Positions 1 to 11,437 of a stretch of 64,000 nucleotides of DNA are shown here, in pieces (the stretch's first letter is position 1; every line of letters begins with the position of its first letter). Source of the DNA: Liquidambar formosana (taxonomy: Eukaryota > Streptophyta > Magnoliopsida > Saxifragales > Altingiaceae); NCBI GenBank assembly GCA_039720395.1, contig CM077824.1:32824759-32888758 (forward strand), read 5' to 3'. The notes under the pieces were generated by a model. That model was not told the origin of the DNA and ran no database searches. It saw only the letters and a list, made by a program, of their open reading frames with translations. Position numbers and translations under genes: made by a program.

Positions 1-364
1 GTGTGACATGGCATAAGAGGCTTGCACAATAAACCCTAGCCGTCCAGCCCCTTGGAGGCTCTCTTCTCTCTCTCTCTCTTCTCCACCTCTAGCAACAACA
101 AGGAAGAAGAAAGAAAGGACTTGAAGCTCTAGCTAGGTGTGGATACCGTTGGAGGCAGCACACTTGGGCTGCTCATTCACCGCTGTCCGGAATCAAAGCT
201 TGGAGCAAAAAGGAGAAGACAAAAATTCTGTAAGTGTTCTAACCCTCTTTGTAGTTAGGGTTTGATTTTGTGTTATGCATAGTTAGATTCATGGGATTGG
301 GAATCGTAGGAAAAATTTTTTATATTCCGCACTTCTATTTTTCCCTCTTGTTCGATTCCCGACA
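1..364 (+). mobile_element. 3' end of a Ty1/copia-type LTR inserted in gag of element A'
   Basis: The stretch ends in CA at 364, exactly where gag sequence of the gypsy element A' begins. It resembles, but is clearly diverged from, the last 330 bp of the copia LTR at 51613-53279: a CT-rich run followed by the cctctagcaac block, the gctaggtgtggatac block and the gggaatcgtaggaaaaa block near the end. The probable target duplication is caaga at 365-369. The 5' part lies outside the window, so it could be a solo LTR or the 3' LTR of a full element. Confidence 0.8.
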
Positions 365-3272
365 CAAGATGCCGGAGTTAGAAAAGTTCGATGGGACGGG
401 TTGCCCTAAGACTCATTTGAAGATGTATGTGCGAGCCATGCACCCTCGAGGGGCTACTGACGAGCTTTTAGCTCAAATGTTCCATGAAACCTTGGCCACT
501 TCCGCTTTGAAATGGTTCTTGTCCTTGGATGAGAATAGAACTCGGACTTGGGAAGACATATGCAATGAGTTTTCGGAGCACTACAAGTACAACACAGAGG
601 TGGATGTTACTTGAAGGGACCTGGAAACTACCAAGCAAGGAGCTCATGAAACCTTCTCCGCTTACATCACAAGGTGGAGACAAAAGGCGTCGAGAATGAC
701 GGATAGGCCAAATGAGGAGGACCAAATTCAGCTAGTGGTTAAGAACTTGCTGCCCGTGTATCACAAGCACTTATTTGCCCATTATTTCCCCAATTTTAAA
801 GCTCTCATAGGGGCCGGCACGCAGGTTGAAGATGCTATCAATGATGGGACAATCAAAACTGAGGAAGTGAGGAGTCGTAAGACAAACTTTATTGGGAAGA
901 ACAATGCCGAGGTCAACACCATAACTCAACCCATCCAACCCTTCTCTCTCAATGATGTCAACCCACCTCGCCATTTCACCAACCTATTCATGCCACTCGA
1001 AAGAGTCCTTGAAAAACTCATAAGCCGTGACCTATTGAAGCCACTCGACCCAAGACCTCCACCAAATCCCTTACCCAAGAACTACAACGAGAATGAGTAC
1101 TGCAAGTACCACCAATCCAAAGGCCATGCCACCAATCGTTGTGTTCGCCTTCGCCATCAAGTCCAAGACCTCATTGACAAACAAGTCATCTCATCACCAA
1201 CCCATCTAAATGTCACCCGTAATCCTCTCCCATCTCATAACAACACACCACCACCTAACACCATAAATGCCATTGGGGTTGAATCCTCTTGCCCTCGCCG
1301 TCCCATAAGACAATACACTCCACTCCTCATGACCTTAACTCGTCTCTTCACTATTTGCCGCAATAACAGCCTTATCATGCCACTTCCACCAAAGCCAAGG
1401 CCCTCAACCCCTCACCAATATTGCCAATACCATCGTGCACCCGGCCATGACACCAAGGCTTATTCTATACTAAAGAAGATCATTCAAGACCTCATTGACC
1501 AAAAGGTTTTGTTGTTGCCAAAGAAATCTATCCAACAAGAACTGAAAGAAAGATATGAAGCAGGGGATCCTCAGGTTGGCCTATTAGGAGAATCGTCGGG
1601 GAAATTTGATTACTATGTACTGTACTCAAGCCCAAGCCCAATATCAGATGAGCCGATAGTCCCTACAGGTTGGAATGACTTACCAATGGAAATGGAGAGC
1701 ATTGACATGATAGAATGGGATGACTTAATGAATGACTCCGAGGAAGTCCATGACATATGGGCTAGTGATGATGAGTTAGACCATATAACCAGAGGGGGTC
1801 GTCATTTCAAGCCTCCCCACCTAGAATCTGAAAATCCGTTGGAAGATTTGGAAGGGTAGAGGCGTCCTAGCTTGCAAGAAGAAGAGGATGAAGTGCTTAG
1901 GCAACTGAAGAAGACCAATACCAACATCACTATTTGGGGCTTGCTCATGGCCTCGCACAAGCATAGACAGACCGTGTTGAAACTGCTGAATCAGATACAA
2001 GTGCCTGTTGACACATCCCCCGAGGGATTGGTACATTTGGTGAATCCAACCCCCAAGAACTCAACCATCGTGTTCACCGATGTGGACCTACCCAAAAGCG
2101 GGCCAAGCCATTCTCAAGCTCTCTATGTAACCGTTGACACTATGGGGAAGAGGGTACCTACCGTCCTTATCGACAATGCGTCTGCACTAAATGTATGTCC
2201 TCTCTGAACTGCCACTGTCTTGGGTTTGGGACCCACCGATTTCACACCATCTGGGCAGACCGTAAGAGCCTATGACAACACCCGCCGAAAAGTAATAGGG
2301 GTAGTTACTTTGCCTCTTATCATGGGACCCACTGAATTTAGGGTGGAATTCCAAGTGTTGGATGTGCCGTCATGTTTCAACTTGCTATTGGGCCGACCTT
2401 GGATCCATCCCGCTGGGGCTGTGCCATCTTCACTCCATCAAAAGGTGAAGTTTCCTTATGAAGGAGCCATAGTAACACTTCAAGGGGACTATGAATTGAA
2501 ACTCGCAGGCGTGCCTATATATGAGATACAACCTGAATCAGCAGCAGTACCACTATCTGGGTTTGACTATGTCCAATGCATTGAGAAAGAGCTCGAGAAG
2601 GGTGAATTAATACCCTTGGACTTTTGCCCCTATGGCAACTTGCACATTGGTGAGATCATGAGAAGAATGAGCTTCTTTCCAGGCATGGGGCTAGGACGTC
2701 GCCAACAAGGGATCCCTACGTCTATTCAAAGCTGTGTCACCTCATACACCTTCGGGCTAGGATATGAGCCCTCCAGAAATGATCATGCGGAAATGTTGAA
2801 GAGGAATAAAGAGAAAGTAAGAGCCAAAGCCGAGGGAAGGGTGCCAGACCTGAGAATCTCGCCATACCGACCTACTTTGAATGGTTACTTCGTCAAAGAG
2901 GGGGATGATTTTCTATATTGCGGGTTTCCAGAACCCACCTTTGACCAAGCTACCAAGATCCGAGTTCCAGGGTTTGAAATTTTCTTCACCGAAGGGTATC
3001 CAATCACAGCTGAAATGGTGGATGATGAAGCCATCAATGATGAGTTCTGGGAAAAGAAAGAAGAAGACTGGGCAGAGAACCTTGATGCAAGGGCTATGGC
3101 TGAAATGTTCCAAGATATGATCCTCACCGTGGAAGACTCGACCATTGAAGAACTCCAGGGTTCGTCCATTAGCCATGCTACCATGCCACTCCTGAATTGG
3201 TACCTTGAATGTGGTGTCATTGCGGAGCTCCATGAAGAAGAAGACCTTGGCCTACCTGATAGCAGCTTGTAG
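365..3272 (+). pseudogene. gag-protease of element A', 5' truncated, three nonsense mutations
   Basis: Translated in one frame it aligns throughout with the intact gag-protease of element A (33271-36609). The 5' end is lost: homology starts at 365, four bases before the ATG at 369, right after the copia LTR. The retained parts are the gag domain (about 370-850), two zinc-knuckle-like CX2HX4HX4C repeats (about 1110 and 1425), the aspartic protease around 2165-2400 (active-site triplet region LIDN, where A has DNGS and this copy DNAS), and a glycine-rich G-patch-like segment near 2680-2770. In-frame stops at 612-614 (TGA), 1857-1859 (TAG) and 2205-2207 (TGA) replace CGA, CAG and CGA of A, all by C-to-T change. 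It cannot make a full protein. Known role of the family: the capsid and nucleocapsid precursor plus the maturation protease. Confidence 0.92.
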
Positions 3273-3438
3273 GTGTCTTAGTTTAGTAATATTTCCCTAA
3301 TTCAATAAGATGTATCTACTCAACTCTCTTTGTGGAGTCATGGTATTGATACAGATTTGTTTGTTTTCTTTCTTCTTTTGTGTGTCATTCCTACTATTCC
3401 TAGTCAATAAAGTGTGTTTTCTTTCTCTATATGTGCAG
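3269..3438 (+). other. Putative Ogre-like intron between protease and RT exons of A'
   Basis: The gag-protease frame ends at TAG 3270-3272 and the RT frame restarts about 200 bp later. A donor GTAGGT at 3269-3274 overlaps that stop. An acceptor ending TGCAG at 3434-3438 follows a pyrimidine-rich run. Removing these 170 bp joins the two frames (phase 2 donor, 19 bases to the next in-frame ATG) without the stop. Element A has the same sites. An intron at this place is known in Ogre elements; splicing here is inferred, not shown. Confidence 0.6.
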
Positions 3439-3501
3439 TGTCTCTTTTCTCTCCTCTATGGATATTTATGGCATGGATATAGAATCTAGGAACGATGTCC
3501 C
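3439..3501 (+). pseudogene. Start of the pol exon of A', cut by insertion of B
   Basis: The 63 bp after the putative acceptor encode the beginning of the RT-integrase polyprotein, matching the corresponding start in element A (33103 downward). The frame is interrupted at 3501 by the LTR of B and resumes at 51001. The last five bases, gtccc at 3497-3501, are the target duplication. Confidence 0.85.
3497..3501. repeat. Target site duplication gtccc, left copy (right copy 51001-51005)
   Basis: gtccc precedes the first LTR of B and is repeated at 51001-51005 after its third LTR. Removing B plus one copy restores the pol sequence seen in element A. This shows that the whole 47.5 kb three-LTR block occupies one integration site. 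Confidence 0.92.
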
Positions 3502-4134
3502 TGTAGACACCCCATTTTCACCCCCATGAGATTATGATAGCATTTGGTTAGGTTTAGAAGCATGTAGGAGTCCCTAAGCCTTAAAGGACAATTTTGCCCT
3601 TTTAAGCCTTAGGAGAATAGGTCATTATCGCATGCATAGTTTTGTCTCTTTGTTGAGTCCCATCACTTGCATTTAGTTTCTAGGATCATTTTAGATATGT
3701 GTGTCAAATTTGGTTCAATTCCAGATAGGTTTGGATAGCTAATTAGAACTTTTGCGACTTGAAGGGCAATTTCGTCTTTTACTTCTTATATTTTCCAATT
3801 GACTTCCAAATTTGCTCCGGAGTGTTCCATTGACCTTAGAATGATGAAATGAGCCTAATTGAAGTGCCAATTTAATTTATTGATAGGTTTGGGATTGGTT
3901 CACCACATTACCCTATGCTTAATTGACCTTTTTTCGGGTAATTGCCTCATGAAAACCCAGCCACCTAACCGTGGTCATGGATTCTTGGTTCAAGAATATT
4001 CTAGGCTTATTCTACATTGAATCCTTGAAATTTTGGCTTTTGAATCACTCAAATCGGAGTTAAAACGAAGAATTTGTGTCCGTTTGAAGTTCAGAGTCCA
4101 AACCGAGCTAGAATTCCAAAATTTTTGGATTCTT

Positions 4135-4214
4135 CTCGGGTGACCGGTTGGGCCCAACCGGTTGGACCGGTTCACCAACCGGTTGGACCGGTTGGAGCCA
4201 ACCAGTCACCCGAG
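4135..4214. promoter_or_regulatory. Inverted-repeat cluster of ACCGGTT motifs in LTR1
   Basis: The block starts CTCGGGTGACC and ends GTCACCCGAG, an inverted repeat, and the interior alternates ACCGGTTGG and CCAACCGGT. It lies about 200 bp upstream of the LTR TATA box. Equivalent blocks are at 17400-17479 (LTR2) and 48211-48290 (LTR3). A related block lies beside the promoter of the antisense gene at 14994-15068. A role in transcription is inferred from position. Confidence 0.65.
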
Positions 4215-4410
4215 CGTTTCGTCCTGATTTTTCTCCTTTTGAGTTTTTGATGAAATGGGACTCTACCACTCCGAATTTCAGCCTTCTAAAGGACTTCTAA
4301 GCCTATTGGGAGGTGGTTTTGAGTTGTTTAACATTCATGGGATTTAATTACAGCCCTAGATTGGTTTTATGGTGAATTAATCCCAACCATTGTTCATATG
4401 GTTGGTTGGT

Positions 4411-4419
4411 TATAAATAG
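4411..4419 (+). promoter_or_regulatory. TATA box of LTR1
   Basis: TATAAATAG, a textbook plant TATA box, follows a run of GTTGGTTGGT. The same box is at 17677-17685 in LTR2 and 48488-48496 in LTR3. Transcription would begin about 30 bp downstream, which marks the U3/R boundary. Confidence 0.75.
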
Positions 4420-6931
4420 AGGCTCATTCATCAGCATAAGGGACTTTTGACACTTCATACTTATAAGAGAGAGAGGGACCACGAGTTTGCACACACCCAC
4501 ATCACTTGGGGGAGGCTTTCTACTGCAATTTCAAAGGAGAACTAGAAGGGAACCAAGCCAAAGAGAAGGAAGAACGCAGCGAAGACCCTTGCTTCATTGT
4601 AAGTATCCTTTGCTTTCTTTTATAATTCCTTCTTCTTCTACTCCATTCCCTGCATAATTATGGCTTAGAATTGATTTAGGAATCGTATATACTCTATATT
4701 TTAGAGTGTATATGATTCAAAGATGATGGGAATGTATGTTAGTGGATTAGGATTGTGAATTGCTTGCTGTTAGGATAGTTTCTCCCTTAAGGATAGAGGT
4801 ACGTTTTGCATGAAAAATTAGTTGGTGTGTTTAGGCTGTTTTCTCTTCATGGTTCAATTATATGCATGATTTTAAGCATCTTTTGTATAGGATACTTGCT
4901 GTGTAAGCCTCGTCTTCATAGGTGTATGGATGATTATCCTTTTCGAGGATAATTATCGTCCTTAGAGGATGAGGATGTGCATAGGTGCTTTCTAGAGTGT
5001 GTTTAAGTGTGCTGTGAGTTTCATTGCATTCTTAGGTATATATTTTACGTAGGATATGTGAAGAAACCATTCATATGGAGTGATTTCTACGTAAAATTAT
5101 CTCCGGATAGTTTTACTTAAGAAAGCTCACCGTAAAGATGCTTATTTCACATTCTTACATAAAGTACTTACCTAAGGCATCATGTTAGGTTTTCTTTTCA
5201 TGTTTAGGATTGTCATATGATATTTTCATCATGGTAATGCCTATTTAGCATGTTTTTGATAGTTTTTGTGCATGTTAGGGTGTTTAGAGCATATAGGAGC
5301 ATATAGGATATTGTTTTTCTTTTGATTTTTGTTATTTGCATGAGTTTAGGGTCATTATATGCATGTTTAGTATTCTGTCCAGATTTGATTTAGGTCTTCT
5401 AATGATGATTTGAGCATGAATATGAATGATTTGAGCTTAATAATTGCCTTATAGAATACATAGGGTGATTAATTGGTGATTTCTCGATGTTTCGGGATTA
5501 TTGGCATGGGTTTTAGGTCATTATATGCATATTTAATATTCTGTCCAGATTTGAATTAGGTTTTCTAATGATGATTTGAGCATGAATATGGTGGATTTGA
5601 GCTTAATAATTCCCCTATAGAATACATGGGGTGATTAATTGGTGTTTTCTCGATGTTTCGGGATAATTTGCATATGGTAAGTGGTTCATGGTAAGTTGTG
5701 TATGAATTGTTCTCTTCTCCCTCCTTTGGGTTATTCTCTTTACTTTGGACTATAATTCTTGAGTTTCCATGTTTTCTAAAATCCTTTTTGAATTAGAGTT
5801 CTATCTCTTTTAGAACTCTACTTTCATTAAAATTCTGTTTTAATTAGAGTTCTATCTCTTTTAGAATTCTACTTTTCTTAAAATCCTTTTTTAGTTAGAG
5901 TTCTATCTCTTTTAGAATTCTACTTTTCTCAAACTCCTTTTTGGATAAGAGTTCTATCTCTTTTAGAATTCTACTTTTCTCAAACTTCTTTTTGGATAAG
6001 AGTTCTATCTCTTTTCAACTTCTATCTTTTCTCAAATTCCTTTTTTTGGAAACTCTTCTTCTTTTTCAAACTCTTCTTTTCTTTTAATGGAAACTTAGGG
6101 TTTATAGTTCATTGTAAAGGGAGTAACCCCTTCTCAATCGAACTACGTGGACTTTGATCCTTACATCTTTGTATGTAAGGTACGAAGGCGCTCATTTGAT
6201 GTTCAAGTCCGCCCTAGGATACTAAGTATCCTAGGTTTTCTTTTTCTTTCTTTCTCTTTCTCTCTACCCATTTGTCCATCACATATATGCTAGTGGATAG
6301 GATGGACTCATGCTTATACATTTATCCATCACATATTTATTAGTGGATAGGATGGATTTGTTTGCTTGCTCATTTATCCATCACATATTTGATAGTGGAT
6401 AGGATGGATTTGTTTATTCATTTTCTCTATCTCTCTTACCTGCTTTCCATATCTCTCATATCTGTTCATGGATGTTTACATGCTTTATGGATGTTTATAT
6501 GTTTTATGGATGTTCATGGGTGAATGTGGATTATTTATGGATGATTCTTTGCATATGCATGGTGACTAATTAGGAAGTGATTGAAATAGCCCATATAAAT
6601 TCAGAGACCCATTTTAGGGCGATGTGGGTGCCTATAGGATGTTTCCTAGAACCTTCCCACATCGTAACTTAGTCTCCGAATCCTCTCTTGTTTTGATAGA
6701 CCTGCTTTTCCTTAATCGGAGTCATGTGGTTTGTTTTTCAAAGGATTTCTTTAAAAAACTGTTTTATGGTTTTCCTCTTTTCCTAAAAATGAGGTGGCGA
6801 CTCCTTGATTGTTTTGTTTTTGTGAACCTTTTAAAAACCAGATTTTTATTAATTTAAATCTCTACAAGTTTTTTTTAAAAGAAGGGTTCTCCTTCCTTCC
6901 TCCCCTGGATCGAAACCCGTGGTTCACAGTC

Positions 6932-6949
6932 TGGCGACTCCACTGGGGA
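6932..6949 (+). other. Primer-binding site of B, internal copy 1
   Basis: TGGCGACTCCACTGGGGA begins 3 bp after the LTR end. It differs by one base from the PBS of element A (TGGCGACTCCGCTGGGGA). A TGGCGACTC-type PBS is usual in Tat/Ogre elements, where it pairs with the 3' end of a tRNA, reported as tRNA-Arg. The tRNA identity was not checked here. Confidence 0.85.
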
Positions 6950-8133
6950 TTAGTGGACTAGACTCAAGGAATTTGTATGGGCTAATTTAATTGCTTAAAT
7001 TAAAATCAATCACTTGCATACGCTTGAATGTGTGTTTACTTTATTGCATTGTGTGCGCAATTGCATTTGAATGATAGGTCGATGTATCCTTGCCTTTTCT
7101 GATTGGCCTAGCCTTGACCCCGGTTCCCCTCGTTCTCGGGTGTTATGTTTGCGAAGCTATCAACTCCTCTTGCCACGTATCCTTGGGTTTTACCCTTGGG
7201 TATATTAAATGGATCAACACGTACCACTTGACTCACGCGGCATCCCTCATGCCACATGTGATAGGTATATAGTTGATTCAAGCAAGTAGGGGACCCTATC
7301 CTACCCTTTTTAGTGCATATAGTGGACTGTCTAGGACACATGGACTCGCTTAGTTTAAAGTCACCATGCTTGTGGAATGAATGCAGGTATAGAGTGGATG
7401 TGTGTTTGAATGTATGTGTGTATGGACTGAATGTATGGGTGGCATGAATATGTGTTGTGGGAATGAATGTGAATGGAATGAATGACAATGCAATTCATGT
7501 CATGGTTCTTTGAGAAGATGATACAAAGCTCTCGATACAGTGATCCGGTTTCTTGCTCTTGAATGCTGTTACAGATATGAATGAATGCTATGTGGGTGGT
7601 TAATTCTAATGGGTAACATGACTCTAAAATCAATAGGTTTACATACCCTTAGTATGTCACTTTATTCTTTGCCCCAAGGGGCACTCTTAAGGATGAAGTG
7701 TCCAACTAGGGGCATGCTTAGTTTGAGCCTAATTCTTTTGTCCACCATTAGTGGTTGCGTAACCATGTGGTCATAGTCTTGGGAAATGTGAGTGCTTGAT
7801 TGTTTTGATGGTGCTTAGTGGCTAAGGTCTAAGGTCAAGTGTTAATTCCCTATGCCTTTAGTATGGCATTTCACCCTTGGACCCAAAAGTCCATTTAAGG
7901 TTGAATTGTCTCACTAGGGGCATAGCAATTTTGAACCCTTTTGCTAAAAAGTATATATATATTTGAACTAGGGGCACTTTTTTAAGGTCAAATTCTGTCA
8001 AATTTAATGCAGTCATAGAACAAAAATATTTTGGATTATGCCTAATTAAAAGTTTGCTATTTAAAGAAGATTGATTGAACCTGTGGTATCTTTTTAAAAG
8101 GTTGAGTTTAGAGCTGAACCCATTGTCACCACC
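6950..8133 (+). other. Untranslated leader of B, copy 1
   Basis: No supported gene. It contains a TGTATG/GAATG-rich stretch at about 7380-7490 and two diverged direct repeats (about 7635-7720 and 7850-7935). Each repeat carries two small inverted repeats: CATAC/GTATG then GCCCC/GGGGC in the first, ATGCC/GGCAT then GGAC/GTCC in the second. Each ends with the shared phrase ACTAGGGGCAT. Short ORFs here are not conserved in meaning and are treated as chance. Confidence 0.6.
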
Positions 8134-8973
8134 ATGGCTGGAATTAGCAACACAACATTAGAAGACTTTAAGGGGATGCCGTATGTGATTGTCCAAGTTA
8201 TTCATCAAGCCCAATCAGAGGTTGCAAGAGTTCCCAAGTTTAAGAGACGCCAAGCCAATTTGAAAGCCCAAACTGTCAAGAAGAAGCCTCGCCAATTCAC
8301 TGAACTCAATATGCCGTTGAGCCATGCTTTTCGAAGAGTGGAGACTTTAGGCTTATTGGCACCACTTGATCCAATACCTGTACCTAATCCTTTGCCTCGT
8401 TGGTTTAGAGAAAATGAGTATTGTGATTTCCATCAAAGTAAAGGACATTACACTAACCATTGTGTGAGGTTGAAGCATGAGATTCAAGACCTTATTGACC
8501 GTGGGGCAGTCACTTTCCCCAAACCAACCACCAATCCAAGTGTTCTTCAAAGGCCTCCCATGAACCCTTTCTTGGCCACCATAAACCCATTCTCTCAAGC
8601 CCAAACCACCTTCCAAAATCCCACTACAGAAATTAATGACAACCATGAGTCTACTATTAAGAGGGCTATGGTCGATATGAGTCCCCAACAACCTCCACAA
8701 TTTGCTAAGGTGCGTCGCCAACTAGACAATCTTTATATGCCCTTGGACCAAGTCTTCTACAACCTGAAAGCTGATGGTGTCTTAAAGCCTCACCCTCCAA
8801 AGCCACCACCCACTCCTTTGCCTCGTTCGTACAAAGAGTATCAATTTTTTGAATTCCACCAAAGCAAAGGGCATCGAACTGACAGCTGTATGAGGTTGAG
8901 ACACGCCATTCAAAACCTTATTGATAAGGGGATTATTGCCAAGCCTAAAGCTCCCAATGAGGGCTTCAAATAA
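8134..8973 (+). CDS. Gag remnant with two zinc-knuckle-like repeats (B, copy 1)
   Basis: An intact 279-aa frame whose ATG has a strong context (ACCACCATGG). The protein is homologous to the nucleocapsid-like middle of the gag of element A. It has two copies of a module made of a Pro-rich PNPLP or PTPLP stretch, then CX2HX4HX4C, then a helix of the type RLKHEIQDLIDRG. The first knuckle (about residues 98-111) has all four ligands. In the second (about residues 240-253) the first Cys is Phe. The gag capsid domain, protease, RT and integrase are absent. A plausible role, inferred, is RNA binding or packaging while an autonomous partner supplies the rest. The second copy (21399-22238) is also open, with seven base changes seen, four of them amino-acid changing. 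No purifying selection can be claimed from so few changes. Confidence 0.8.
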   Translation: MAGISNTTLEDFKGMPYVIVQVIHQAQSEVARVPKFKRRQANLKAQTVKKKPRQFTELNMPLSHAFRRVETLGLLAPLDPIPVPNPLPRWFRENEYCDFHQSKGHYTNHCVRLKHEIQDLIDRGAVTFPKPTTNPSVLQRPPMNPFLATINPFSQAQTTFQNPTTEINDNHESTIKRAMVDMSPQQPPQFAKVRRQLDNLYMPLDQVFYNLKADGVLKPHPPKPPPTPLPRSYKEYQFFEFHQSKGHRTDSCMRLRHAIQNLIDKGIIAKPKAPNEGFK

Positions 8974-9625
8974 GGGAAGGAGACAATTCTTATGGTTCCA
9001 TTCAATGATTGCTGTTACACTGGCTCCATCGTGACCATTTGTGCTTAAGAGTTTAGGCGTAGTATGGATTTGGGATTTGTCCTTTTTGCTTTCTAGTTTT
9101 CTTTTGTCTTTTGAGTTGCATGTGTTAGTGGGTTCTTTGAGCCTGTTATCTCTTATCATTGTTAGTTTGGCTTTCCATTCAGTTCTTCATTCAATAAAGT
9201 ATTGCTTTTTCTATCTCATCCTTCCTATCAATCAATTGACAATCAAAGTGGCATGAAAATATTTCTCAATAACCTCCTCCTACGCTCAATGAGCAAGGGG
9301 CATGCACAATGAGTAATGAATGGACTGTAACTGATTAACTTAGAAACAATGAAAAGTTTAAAATGATAAACATGGGGATCACTCTCCTACTCTATCACAT
9401 GGAACCGTTGAAAGAAGTTCCGAAGTCCTGCAAAGATGAATTTTGAAGAACGAAAGAAGAACTCGATTGCAAAATTTCTAAAGATGATTTACCTCTTTCT
9501 CTATATAAAGGAAAAAAAGAATTGAAAAAAAAAATTTGAAGAAGAAAGAGAGTGAATGGATTAAACATACAAGAGCACCAAAGAAGATCAAGTGCAATCA
9601 AAAGAAGACCTCGTGATCAAGAAGA

Positions 9626-9748
9626 CTACATCATCCATTCGAGAAATGCAAAGAAGAGTTCAACTACATCATCCGTTTGAGAAATGCAAAGAAGAGTTCA
9701 AGTACATCATCCGTTCGAGGAATGAAAAGAAGAGTTCAAGCCAAGTTG
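9626..9748 (+). repeat. 38-bp tandem repeat, three copies
   Basis: The unit begins TACATCATCC, at 9628, 9666 and 9704, and continues with GAGAAATGCAAAGAAGAGTTCAA-like sequence. The same array is at about 40303-40425 in internal copy 2, directly after the site where element A inserted. Confidence 0.85.
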
Positions 9749-9787
9749 GGGTTGTCCCTATGTGGTTATGTGCAAAGCTTAAGCCCG

Positions 9788-9817
9788 CTAGGTTGAAAAC
9801 CTGAAATGGCGACCTAG
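9788..9817 (+). other. Conserved GNRA-capped stem-loop, B copy 1, first unit
   Basis: Outer arms CTAGGTTG and CGACCTAG can pair over 8 positions, an AAAA bulge follows on the left, and an inner CC/GG stem is capped by a GAAA loop (here with one U-U mismatch). A conserved tail GGCAAAAGTTAGGG follows. Homologues are at 10711-10740, 10761-10790, 40466-40495, 41382-41411, 41432-41461, 29689-29718 (A, - strand) and 63834-63863 (A'). Confidence 0.65.
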
Positions 9818-9990
9818 GCAAAAGTTAGGGCGTTGAAAAAATGAATGACAAATGTGATGAACTACGAAGACCTGATTCTCCATTAAAAGAAAAAGATTGT
9901 TTGTTTGCATGGATTTTGTGTTCTCATGAGATTAAAGTGGAGATACGTAGGCAACCCATAAAGTCACTTTGGGTGCGGTCCAATTCATTG

Positions 9991-10021
<31 letters not shown>

Positions 10022-10710
10022 AAGAGAAAAAGAAAGAAGTTTTGCACATAACTAATCATTGAAAGCAATTCTTTGTGATTAAGTTAAGAAGAATCAGTTT
10101 GTTCATTGAACTAATGAGCTTAAAATACTACATGCCACTAAGAAAGTTAATGTGATTATTCTTTCTCTTTATCTTCCCAATTTGTTCTTGTTTTGTTTTA
10201 TTTTGTTCTCCCTATTCTCCTTTGCTTGTTCTTGTTTCCTCTCTTTTTCCCCTCTACTTTGTGTCTTCAGTGGTCATTGACCACGTCTTTGAGAATTATT
10301 GTTAGGCATGGTTTATTCCTGTGATCCATTGTGTCAGGTTCCATTTTTAACTTAGGCTCTTATCATAGATTTAATGATGGAAGAGGGGCAACAGTAGTCA
10401 TTATGGAATCATTTGATTGGTCTAGTGAAGAAAAGGGCCGTGAGATTCATGGGGTTGAATTCGCTATGATTGAGGTAGTTCAAAAGTTCTGAGGTGAAAC
10501 GGGCATGAGACTCCATAACTCATGGAATGATTTGTTTGTCTTAATTGGTTGAAGAATAAGTTGAATTTGATGAAGAAGAATAGGCATGACACTCTATGAA
10601 CTTGGGGGTAGATTTATTCACATGAATAGAAGGGGCATGAGACTTCGTCATTGTAGTAGTTGCAAAATTCATGAAAAAGGAAAAGAAAATGAAAATAAAA
10701 GTGAAACCTG

Positions 10711-10740
10711 CTAGGACGAAAACCCGAAAGGGCGGCCTAG
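10711..10740 (+). other. Conserved GNRA-capped stem-loop, B copy 1, second unit
   Basis: Outer arms CTAGGACG and CGGCCTAG, bulge AAAA, inner stem CCC/GGG with loop GAAA. One outer pair is lost (A opposite G), while the neighbouring U has become C opposite G, which keeps pairing. It lies 50 bp before the third unit. Confidence 0.65.
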
Positions 10741-10760
10741 GCAAAAGTTAGGGTAACCCG

Positions 10761-10790
10761 CTAGGTTGAAAACCTGAAAAGGCAGCCTAG
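10761..10790 (+). other. Conserved GNRA-capped stem-loop, B copy 1, third unit
   Basis: Outer arms CTAGGTTG and CAGCCTAG, bulge AAAA, inner stem CCU/AGG with loop GAAA. Against the CCC/GGG of the second unit, the closing pair changed C-G to U-A on both sides, a compensatory change. Confidence 0.68.
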
Positions 10791-11437
10791 GCAAAAGTTA
10801 GGGTTCTTGAAAAGAAAGAAGAAGAAAAAAAAAGAAGATAAAGGAATTCACTCTATCTTCACACTTCGAGAAAAGAACCATAGTTTGATTAAGACTTCTT
10901 AAAATACATCATTTTCTGAGAAGGCATGTCCCCATTATTGGTTTAAAAATAAAAAATAAAAATTAAAAATTAAAAAAGAAGAAAAAAAAAAGGAAAAAAG
11001 GTGTTCTTAAAGAAGAAATGTTTTGAAAAGAATGGCTTTATGACTGCATTAGATTTACATAGGATTGTCTCGAAAAGTGTAGTAATGCTTCACCTGTGGT
11101 TTCATATTTTCTTACTAGAATTGCTCTTTGACTTAGCCATAAAAGCACTTGAGAAGTAGTTAAGGCCCACTTTCTTGTTTTGCCCCCTTTTGATTCCCAC
11201 TTGTTGTGGAAGTTTGATCTTGGCCTCAAATTGGGACCAGCTTGCACCAAAGATCGTGACATTCAACCAACAAGAGATAGAAATCATAATTCAAAGGTGG
11301 GGAATGCATGAACTTGGTTTTGAAAGAAAGAACTTGAAATATAACATAAATGCCCACATAGGCTTAATACAAGGATTTCACAAGTTAAGAGTTTCTAGAT
11401 GCTTAAATTGAGTTTCCTAAACTTAAAATAAGTGTCT

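Larger units (their letters stand above)
3502..6928 (+). repeat. LTR1 of element B
   Basis: A 3427-bp TG...CA LTR. It contains an inverted-repeat cluster of ACCGGTTGG units at 4135-4214, a TATA box at 4411-4419, and five degenerate copies of a GTTCTATCTCTTTTAGAA-type unit between about 5800 and 6015. A segment near 6140-6230 (ACTACGTGG, TACG.AGGCGCTC, CCTAGG) is also recognisable in the LTRs of element A, so the two families are related. No gene is visible; a 77-aa open frame at 6624 lacks support. LTR1 differs from LTR3 by roughly 30 positions by eye. Confidence 0.95.
8974..11437 (+). other. Non-coding region of B between gag remnant and antisense gene, copy 1
   Basis: No gene recognised. 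It holds a 38-bp tandem repeat (9626-9748), three copies of a conserved stem-loop (9788, 10711, 10761), an A-rich tract (about 9990-10018) and several purine-rich runs. The phrase GGCATGAGACT-CAT recurs at about 10503, 10584 and 10634. Short open frames here (for example 9841-10062) run into low-complexity Lys runs and are not credible genes. Confidence 0.6.

Noticed and set aside
1..364. Solo LTR
   Set aside because: The upstream part is outside the window, so a full copia element cannot be excluded.
5800..6015. GTTCTATCTCTTTTAGAA tandem units in LTR1 as a separate mobile element
   Set aside because: Short degenerate repeats fully inside the LTR, present in all three LTRs, without termini or duplications of their own.
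9990..10018. A-rich tract as the tail of a LINE or SINE
   Set aside because: It is part of a module conserved in A, A' and B at the same place after the GNRA hairpin, with no target duplication around it.
9841..10062. 73-aa frame ending in a Lys run
   Set aside because: Runs through the A-rich tract and the structured non-coding module. The copy 2 version differs in tract length and ends elsewhere.
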